A stretch of 61,920 bases of DNA from Aquibacillus halophilus (lineage in GTDB: Bacteria > Bacillota > Bacilli > Bacillales > Amphibacillaceae): the NCBI RefSeq assembly GCF_009649745.1, contig NZ_WJNG01000019.1:1-61920 (forward strand). The letters are read 5' to 3'. The position numbers and the translations under genes are program-made. This document shows positions 56,526-61,920 of this stretch, piece after piece. Below the pieces are notes generated by a model. That model did not search any database, had not been told where the DNA came from, and saw nothing but the letters and a program-made list of their open reading frames with translations. Numbering within the stretch: the stretch's first letter is position 1; each line of letters opens with the position of its first letter.

Positions 56526-56555
56526 GTCATAAATCAATTACTTGTCCCATATAGT
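56526..56555 (+). promoter_or_regulatory. candidate sigma-E promoter of cwlD
   Basis: GTCATAAAT then, after 13 bases, CATATAGT, resembling the sigma-E -35 and -10 (ATA and CATACANT). B. subtilis cwlD is made in both sporangial compartments. The remainder of 56292-56587 shows nothing else I can assign. Confidence 0.4.
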
Positions 56556-56587
56556 TAAAACAGGAATGTGCATGGGGGGAGACGTAG

Positions 56588-57301
56588 ATGAGTCAGTCTT
56601 TTAAAATAGCCAGTTGGATTATTGGTGCCGTCCTTCTAGTGGTCCTTATTCAATATCCTATTCAAAAAACTGCAGATTCATGGGAGACATGGTCCTTACC
56701 TTTATCAGGTAAGGTAATTGTATTAGATCCAGGACATGGCGCACCTGATGGTGGAGCGGTTGGTGCTGATGGGACTTTAGAAAAAGATATAGCTCTTGAT
56801 GTATCTAAGCAACTAAGAGATTACCTACAACAAGCAGGTGCCTTGGTCTATTTAACAAGAGAAACTGATCAAGATTTAGCCGCGGAAGATACGAAGGGAT
56901 TGTCTCGAAGAAAATCAGAAGATATTCGTAAGCGAGTTGAATTTATTAAAGCAAAAGAAGCTGATTTTTTTGTGAGTGTTCATCTTAACGCTTTATCCTC
57001 AACTCAGTGGCACGGTGCACAAACTTTTTACTATCCGTCTTTAGCAGAGAGTAAGAGCTTGGCAAAATTTATACAAGCAGAAATTATAAGGAACCTAGAA
57101 AACACTACTAGGGAAGCGTTAGCTTTAAATGGGATGTATATTTTAAAACATGCGGAATCTCCTGGTGCATTAGTTGAGATAGGCTTCTTGTCCAATTCTC
57201 ATGAACGCGAACTTTTGAAAACAAGGGAGTACCAAAGAAAGATTGCAGGTAGTATCTATGAAGGTATTCTACGTTATGTAACTGAAGAGACAACAGACTA
57301 A
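56588..57301 (+). CDS. cwlD: N-acetylmuramoyl-L-alanine amidase CwlD
   Basis: 237 aa. An N-terminal signal anchor (ASWIIGAVLLVVLIQYP, residues 8-24) precedes an Amidase_3 domain with zinc ligands in DPGHG (H50), EKDIA (E64) and SVHLNA, and the catalytic Glu in LVEIGFLSN. It begins muramic-lactam formation in spore cortex together with PdaA; cortex lytic enzymes need the lactam for germination. SD GGGGGAG. The next gene is salA. Confidence 0.95.
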   Translation: MSQSFKIASWIIGAVLLVVLIQYPIQKTADSWETWSLPLSGKVIVLDPGHGAPDGGAVGADGTLEKDIALDVSKQLRDYLQQAGALVYLTRETDQDLAAEDTKGLSRRKSEDIRKRVEFIKAKEADFFVSVHLNALSSTQWHGAQTFYYPSLAESKSLAKFIQAEIIRNLENTTREALALNGMYILKHAESPGALVEIGFLSNSHERELLKTREYQRKIAGSIYEGILRYVTEETTD

Positions 57302-57332
57302 ATGTCTAGGAGTCCCCCTTATGACCTAAATC

Positions 57333-57375
57333 ACTAATTATCGATAGAGATTGTGTTATACTAGCGATAATTAGT
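57333..57375 (+). promoter_or_regulatory. salA promoter flanked by a perfect inverted repeat
   Basis: ACTAATTATCG (57333-57343) and CGATAATTAGT (57365-57375) are exact reverse complements, about 32 bp centre to centre. Between them is an extended -10, TGT-TATACT (57354-57362). The arrangement is typical of a dimeric repressor operator; the repressor is unknown. Confidence 0.65.
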
Positions 57376-57405
57376 AACAACACAATTAAGGGAAGGTGAC
57401 TTATT

Positions 57406-58455
57406 TTGTTAACAAAGGAACAAGTTATAGAACTATTAAACCCAATAAAGGATCCGTTTTTACATAAAACGTTTGAAGAAACTGGCGGTATTGAAGAAAT
57501 TACGATAAAAGAAGAGAAAAAGCATGTAAGTGTTAAGCTTGCTATCGGAAAAACTAATACTGCAGAACAAATGCAATTACAGCAAACTGTCGTAAATGTT
57601 TTAAAAAAAGCCGGTGCTGCTACAGTAGGCCTGCGATTCAGCCAATTATCAGATGAAATCATTGCTGAATTTCAACCAACTTCGGACAAGGATCCTTCTT
57701 TATTAAACGGACAAACTGATACAAAATTCATTGCTGTAGCAAGTGGAAAAGGTGGAGTTGGGAAGTCGACTGTTACGGTTAACTTAGCGGTAGCTCTCGC
57801 TCGTCTCGGGAAAAAGGTTGGTATTATAGATGCAGATATATATGGATTTAGTATCCCGGATATGATGGGTGTTGAAGAACGCCCGAAATTAAGAGGAAAT
57901 AGAATTGTTCCGGTTGAACGGTTTGGTGTAAAAATAATATCAATGGGATTCTTCGTAGAGGACAACTCTCCAGTTATTTGGAGAGGACCTAGACTAGGGA
58001 AAATGTTAACTAGTTTTTTCAAAGAAGTAGAATGGGGCGATTTAGATTATCTGCTTTTAGATTTACCACCAGGTACAGGGGATGTCGCACTCGATGTTCA
58101 TAACATGATTCCTTCATCAAAAGAAGTAATTGTAACAACACCTCATCCTACAGCGGCTTTTGTAGCAGCTCGTGCAGGTCAAATGGCTTTGACAACAGAT
58201 CATGAGATATTGGGTGTTGTTGAAAATATGGCTTATTTTGAAAGTCAATTGACAGGTGAAAAGGAATTTGTATTTGGAAAAGGCGGAGGAGAGAAGCTGG
58301 CGGAAGCTTTGCAGACTAAGGTAATTGGTCAGTTATCTTTGCAACAACCTTACGAAGAAGAAGGAGTATTTGCTCCATCTGTATATCAAGAGGATCATCC
58401 AAATGGAAAAGAGTATAGAAAAATAGCGGCAAAAATTATAGCTAAATATGAATAA
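57406..58455 (+). CDS. salA: Mrp/NBP35 family P-loop protein SalA
   Basis: 349 aa. An N-terminal DUF59/MIP18-like domain (1-90) is followed by a deviant Walker A SGKGGVGKST (about 110-119) and Walker B-type DYLLLDLPPGTGD. Mrp proteins carry iron-sulfur clusters; B. subtilis SalA is also an ATP-responsive DNA-binding regulator that represses scoC. The CxxC near the C-terminus found in some Mrp proteins is not seen. TTG start after AAGGGAAGGTG. It lies between cwlD and gerD, as in Bacillus. Confidence 0.93.
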   Translation: MLTKEQVIELLNPIKDPFLHKTFEETGGIEEITIKEEKKHVSVKLAIGKTNTAEQMQLQQTVVNVLKKAGAATVGLRFSQLSDEIIAEFQPTSDKDPSLLNGQTDTKFIAVASGKGGVGKSTVTVNLAVALARLGKKVGIIDADIYGFSIPDMMGVEERPKLRGNRIVPVERFGVKIISMGFFVEDNSPVIWRGPRLGKMLTSFFKEVEWGDLDYLLLDLPPGTGDVALDVHNMIPSSKEVIVTTPHPTAAFVAARAGQMALTTDHEILGVVENMAYFESQLTGEKEFVFGKGGGEKLAEALQTKVIGQLSLQQPYEEEGVFAPSVYQEDHPNGKEYRKIAAKIIAKYE

Positions 58456-58459
58456 ACCC

Positions 58460-58499
58460 AACGGAGCAGAACTCGATTATGAGTTCTGCTCCGTTTTAT
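58460..58499 (+). terminator. terminator between salA and gerD (convergent)
   Basis: A 15-bp perfect stem AACGGAGCAGAACTC with its complement, loop GATTAT, then TTTATTTT. It serves salA on the + strand and probably gerD from the - strand. Confidence 0.9.
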
Positions 58500-58511
58500 T
58501 TTCACAAGAAA

Positions 58512-59147
58512 TTAACTTCCTTCTCCGCCACCTTCGGCTCCACCAGCACCACCTTCTTCACCTCCACCACCGCCAGATTCCCCGGCGGGTTTCATTTCTT
58601 CTGCAGCTTTCAAAATAATATCGGTCATTTTAGCTTTAAATAGTGGTGAATCCATTGTTTCCTGGATAGTTTTTTCTAAATGTTCCCGGAATTTTTGGCT
58701 AGTGATTACAGTTAACATCTGCTCTTCCATTTCGGGGTTTTGGAACAACTCGAGCATTTTCTTTTGGTATTCTGAGTCACTCATCAACCCTTTTATAACA
58801 TCCTCTTGCTGGGTTTGAATGGTTTTGGCAAAAGACTCAACAAATTTTGGATCCTCAAACATTTTCTTCCAAAACTCTTTACCTTCCTCTGACGTTAATG
58901 TTTTACTGACAGATTCCTCCACTGTTTTTGATTCAATTACAAATGTTTTTTGCATTTCCTCATCAGCTAACACATCTGTAATAGCTTTCTTACCCTCATC
59001 GGTTTTCAATATATCGGTTACCATCTTCTTAGTTTCATCGTAATTTGCTTGTTCTCCATTCGTTCCACCATTTCCTGCACAGGAACTTAAAATAAGTAAG
59101 GAGAAACTGATTAATGCAAATGGAATTAGATTACGCAATTTAGACAC
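58512..59147 (-). CDS. gerD: Spore germination lipoprotein GerD
   Basis: 211 aa. A lipoprotein signal with lipobox LSSC (C23) is followed by a helical, charged region (DETKKMVTDILKTDEGKKAI, EFWKKMFEDPKFVESFAKT) typical of GerD. It forms the inner-membrane germinosome that clusters nutrient receptors. The last ~24 residues are almost all Gly, Glu, Ala and Ser, a tail longer and more glycine-rich than in the B. subtilis protein as I recall it. The GTG start has GAGGAG upstream on the - strand. It is transcribed against salA. Confidence 0.9.
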   Translation of the reverse strand: MSKLRNLIPFALISFSLLILSSCAGNGGTNGEQANYDETKKMVTDILKTDEGKKAITDVLADEEMQKTFVIESKTVEESVSKTLTSEEGKEFWKKMFEDPKFVESFAKTIQTQQEDVIKGLMSDSEYQKKMLELFQNPEMEEQMLTVITSQKFREHLEKTIQETMDSPLFKAKMTDIILKAAEEMKPAGESGGGGGEEGGAGGAEGGGEGS

Positions 59148-59488
59148 AACTCCTCATTTGCTTTCCTTATGTTATCAGAAAAGAGATTTTCTTAAATAGA
59201 TATAACAAAGACTTGACAATCATCAATTTCAACCAAACAAATATATCTGGTTATGAAGGAAAAGAACCATCGAGTTCTATACATTTAATATGGGAATCAG
59301 AAGAAAAAATATGTATTAGAAAGGAAAAAAGCAAATTTTCATGTTAAAATACGAAAGGATAAACTTTTTGTTTTAAGCGATTAGATCTACATTTTAAATA
59401 TGCATATCAACTAGAGTGAATTCAAACATTCACATTAATTGGTGGCCTTTCCCTTTTGGGGATATAAGTATAGGAGGAATACATAATT
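59148..59488 (+). other. divergent region between gerD and kbaA
   Basis: About 340 bp, AT-rich, between two divergently transcribed genes. I see no ORF and no confident sigma-A, sigma-F or sigma-G promoter; the SD AGGAGG of kbaA lies at its right end. Confidence 0.5.
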
Positions 59489-60103
59489 GTGGGTAGTCGA
59501 AATTTAGTACGTTTATTTTTTACAACGCTGCTTATCGGAGCAAGTTCTACGCTAATTACTAGTTTTTTTGTGAAATCGGAATCATATAAAGAATTTTTGC
59601 AACCCTTTGATTTGTTCGAGGTATTTGGCTTATTTTTATTTTTCGTAGCCTTGGGTTTTGTTTTTAGCTTGGTTAGCCAAATGGGTTTCTTTGCATATTT
59701 AACTATTAATCAGTTTGGTTTGAGTACATTCAGAAGCTTCTGGATCCCGATTCAAATCCTTCTTATAGCATTTACGCTTTTTGATTTAGTGTACTTTAGA
59801 TATAGATCTGCAGATGGTGAGACATCTATTATCCCATATCTACTAGTTGCTGTTGCCCTATTTGTTTATGGTTGGATAATTTCAGGTATTAAAGCAAAAG
59901 AAACGAATAGAAAGGCATTTGTTCCTGCTTTGTTTTTTATGATAGTCGTTACTTCTATTGAATGGGTTCCTGGATTACGTTCAGCTGGAAGTGATTATAC
60001 TTGGTTAATGATTATATCTTTGCTGTCTTGTAATACCTATCAGTTACTGATATTACATAGGATTACAGATAAGAAAAATAAGTCTGACAACGAACTTACT
60101 TAA
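59489..60103 (+). CDS. kbaA: KinB-signalling pathway activation protein KbaA
   Basis: 204 aa with about six membrane segments. The hydrophobic pattern and the SQMGFFAYLTINQFGL block agree with KbaA. It is needed for activation of the KinB sensor kinase in the sporulation phosphorelay. The GTG start lies ten bases after AGGAGG. It converges on pdaB across a shared terminator. Confidence 0.9.
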   Translation: MGSRNLVRLFFTTLLIGASSTLITSFFVKSESYKEFLQPFDLFEVFGLFLFFVALGFVFSLVSQMGFFAYLTINQFGLSTFRSFWIPIQILLIAFTLFDLVYFRYRSADGETSIIPYLLVAVALFVYGWIISGIKAKETNRKAFVPALFFMIVVTSIEWVPGLRSAGSDYTWLMIISLLSCNTYQLLILHRITDKKNKSDNELT

Positions 60104-60107
60104 GAGC

Positions 60108-60148
60108 AAAAAAGGCATTTCCTTCTATAAGGAAGTGCCTTTCCTTTT
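60108..60148 (+). terminator. bidirectional terminator between kbaA and pdaB
   Basis: Stem AAAGGCATTTCCTT/AAGGAAGTGCCTTT (one G-T pair), loop CTAT, A-rich before and T-rich after, so it can work on both strands. Confidence 0.88.
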
Positions 60149-60153
60149 ATATA

Positions 60154-60915
60154 TTACTCAACCACTTTTTCATCGGATTCTGCCCTTGAAATAAGCTCTG
60201 ATATTGTTACATATTCAAATCCCTTATTCTTAAGGCCAGGTAGAATGATTTCTAATGCTTCGGGAGTTTGTTTTACAGAGTCAGAAGCGTGGAGAAGAAT
60301 TATATCCCCGTTCTTTGTATTTGACATTACATGATCAATTATTTGCTGTTCTCCAGGATTCTTCCAATCCTGAGGATTAACATTCCAATGAATCACTTTA
60401 TATCCCTGAGATTCAGCTAATTCTAAAATTTCAGGATTAAAGTGCCCACTTGGAGTTCTTAAAAGCTTTGTATCAGGATAACCAAGTTTGTTAAAGATTT
60501 CTTTTGCGTATATAAGGTCTTTTCTTACCTGTTCTAATTCTTGTTCGACATAATTTTTGTAACGATACCCCATCATTCCTATTTCATGGTTATCATCTTT
60601 AATTTTCTTTACTAAATCCGGATGTCGTTCAGCCCATTCTCCACTCACAAAGAATGTAGCTTTAATTTGATGCTTTTTTAACTGTTCCAATGTGGGCTCT
60701 ATTTTTTCGTTTCCCCAACTCACATTAAAGGTTAATGCAATATTAGGGTCTTTCTCACTCCCTTTACTGAGGGCTGCAGGATTTTCCTCAGTTGAAAAGA
60801 CTGAGAATGAACTTTCTACTTCAACCCATAGAAATACGGCAGAGAATAAAGCTGCGGTAACTAGGAGTCCCCATCGCTTCCAATTTTTGATTCTAAGAAC
60901 ATAAAAATGTTGCAT
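60154..60915 (-). CDS. pdaB: PdaB polysaccharide deacetylase-like protein
   Basis: 253 aa. A signal anchor (WGLLVTAALFSAVFLWV, 15-31) is followed by a NodB-homology domain. Motif 1 reads TFNVSWGNE instead of TFDDG-type, and motif 2 NHEIGMMGYRYKN lacks the HxxxH metal pair; RTPSG (motif 3), PQDW (motif 4) and LLH (motif 5) are present. In B. subtilis PdaB is needed for late spore stability although activity is unclear. SD AAAGGAGGAAG lies on the - strand. A sigma-E-like promoter precedes it. Confidence 0.92.
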   Translation of the reverse strand: MQHFYVLRIKNWKRWGLLVTAALFSAVFLWVEVESSFSVFSTEENPAALSKGSEKDPNIALTFNVSWGNEKIEPTLEQLKKHQIKATFFVSGEWAERHPDLVKKIKDDNHEIGMMGYRYKNYVEQELEQVRKDLIYAKEIFNKLGYPDTKLLRTPSGHFNPEILELAESQGYKVIHWNVNPQDWKNPGEQQIIDHVMSNTKNGDIILLHASDSVKQTPEALEIILPGLKNKGFEYVTISELISRAESDEKVVE

Positions 60916-60943
60916 CGCTCTTCCTCCTTTTAGGACTTGCTAT

Positions 60944-60974
60944 ATTTTATGTTTGGGTTTGTCCAATATGAATC
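60944..60974 (-). promoter_or_regulatory. sigma-E-type promoter of pdaB
   Basis: On the - strand GATTCATATT, 13 bases, CATAAAAT closely match the sigma-E consensus. The spacer starts with GGACAAA, close to the SpoIIID site GGACAAG. A 9-bp inverted repeat TTAGTTATT/AATAACTAA (60976-61002) sits just upstream. Confidence 0.6.
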
Positions 60975-61057
60975 GTTAGTTATTATAAATACGAATAACT
61001 AATAAAAAAATTGAGATTGGCAATAATAAAAAGGTGATTTTTAACGGGAGTGATCTA

Positions 61058-61279
61058 ATGATCGGTTTGCTAGTAAATGACATAGAACAACAAGAAATAG
61101 AATACCTAATTAAACGTGAATTAGAAGAGTTACTTATGGATTTGGATGATAATCGTATAGACAGAATGGTGAAAGTTGCAATGTTTAAACGGTATCGGAT
61201 TTTATTTCAGCTATTTCGAAGAGTTGCTAACGAGAAAGAGTGTCTAAAGTACATGCCAAAAAAAATTAAGAATAAATAA
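61058..61279 (+). CDS. Small conserved-looking protein of unknown function
   Basis: 73 aa (MIGLLVNDIEQQEIEYLI). The composition is helical and charged, with basic residues in the C-terminal half (FKRYRILFQLFRRVANEKE, YMPKKIKNK). No membrane segment or cysteine pair is apparent. The ATG lies seven bases after GGGAG. It faces the pdaB promoter and is the last gene before the rRNA operon. I recall similar small proteins at this place in related Bacilli but cannot name a family. Confidence 0.65.
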   Translation: MIGLLVNDIEQQEIEYLIKRELEELLMDLDDNRIDRMVKVAMFKRYRILFQLFRRVANEKECLKYMPKKIKNK

Positions 61280-61389
61280 TCTTTAAGACCTGTTGAGCAG
61301 TTTTTATCTCGTTTGTCTATTTTAATGTTGAATTAATATAGATGAGATTAATTAATTGTTTGTTCATACAGGTTTTTTTGATATAACCC

Positions 61390-61418
61390 TTGATAAAGAA
61401 TTCAGGGTGTGCTATATT
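61390..61418 (+). promoter_or_regulatory. rRNA operon promoter P1
   Basis: TTGATA, 17-bp spacer, TATATT. Confidence 0.75.
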
Positions 61419-61488
61419 ATTTTTTGTTGCCAAGTAAATAGTTAATAGATTTTAACGAAATACCAAATATGTTTTTTGAAAAACGGTG

Positions 61489-61517
61489 TTGACATTAACT
61501 AAATAAAATGGTATATT
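61489..61517 (+). promoter_or_regulatory. rRNA operon promoter P2
   Basis: TTGACA, 17-bp spacer, TATATT, about 100 bp after P1. The leader that follows carries CCTTGAAAACTGAAC, a block usual in Bacillus rRNA leaders. Confidence 0.88.
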
Positions 61518-61634
61518 ATATCTTGTCGCCAAAACGACGGCAATTACATTGATCCTTGAAAACTGAACGAAACAACCAGTATGTGAAGTAAGAAATTAAG
61601 CTAGTTTTTTGAACGAGCAATCAAGCTCATAAAC

Positions 61635-61920
61635 TTTATGGAGAGTTTGATCTTGGCTCAGGACGAACGCTGGCGGCGTGCCTAATACATGCAAGTCGAG
61701 CGCAGGAAACAAGTAGATCCCTTCGGGGTGACGCTTGTGGAATGAGCGGCGGACGGGTGAGTAACACGTGGGCAACCTACCTGTAAGACTGGGATAACTT
61801 CGGGAAACCGGAGCTAATACCGGATAACACTTTCTCCTGCATGGGGAAAAGTTGAAAGGCGGCTTTTACGAGCTGTCACTTACAGATGGGCCCGCGGCGC
61901 ATTAGCTAGTTGGTAGGGTA
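61635..61920 (+). rRNA. rrs: 16S ribosomal RNA (5' part)
   Basis: It begins TTTATGGAGAGTTTGAT and continues through AGGACGAACGCTGGCGGCGTG and GGCGGACGGGTGAGTAACACGTG. It runs off the right edge after about 286 bases. The V1-V2 sequence looks Bacillaceae, near Oceanobacillus/Virgibacillus. One base in the first helix region differs from the usual: GATCTTGGCTCAG where GATCCTGGCTCAG or GATCATGGCTCAG is normal. Confidence 0.96.

Overview
The window is a conserved housekeeping segment from a low-GC, endospore-forming member of the Bacillaceae. Gene order follows Bacillus subtilis almost gene for gene, from a 5S rRNA through ctsR-mcsA-mcsB-clpC to the next rRNA operon. Spore-former genes (sigH, cwlD, gerD, kbaA, pdaB) are present, and the partial 16S at the right edge looks like the Oceanobacillus/Virgibacillus-type group. 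That placement rests on recalled 16S features and is an inference.

Layout: (1) 23-1028: 5S rRNA, its terminator and an MgtC/SapB-type membrane protein. (2) 1066-9730: CtsR-controlled ctsR-mcsA-mcsB-clpC, then radA-disA-yacL (heat-shock proteolysis, DNA repair, c-di-AMP). (3) 9915-17398: ispD-ispF-gltX, a cysteine T-box, cysE-cysS-mrnC-rlmB-rae1 and sigH. (4) 17406-30430: rpmG-secE-nusG, rplKA, rplJL with an L10 leader, a 16S methyltransferase, rpoB-rpoC and an L7Ae-like protein. (5) 30494-34924: str operon rpsL-rpsG-fusA-tuf. (6) 35042-50361: the S10-spc-alpha supercluster from rpsJ to rplQ, including secY, adk, a broken map, infA and rpoA. (7) 50866-55297: ECF transporter core ecfA1-ecfA2-ecfT, truA, rplM-rpsI. 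(8) 55485-61279: zinc-ribbon membrane protein, cwlD, salA/mrp, gerD, kbaA, pdaB and a small unknown gene. (9) 61390 to the end: tandem rRNA promoters and the start of 16S.

Almost all genes lie on the + strand; only gerD and pdaB are on the - strand. Many genes have strong Shine-Dalgarno sites, and several use TTG or GTG starts (radA, nearby adk, rpoB, rpoC, rpsE, salA and others). Interest is concentrated in the control regions: a T-box, L10 and L13 leaders, paired candidate L1 sites, a long multi-hairpin rpoB leader, a hairpin sitting between the nusG ribosome-binding site and its start, and a perfect inverted repeat around the salA -10 box.

I found no defence island, CRISPR array, prophage, transposon or clearly new multi-gene system. 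The most striking gene-level anomaly is map (methionine aminopeptidase) in the spc-alpha cluster, which carries three independent lesions: an early stop, a frameshift and an internal deletion.
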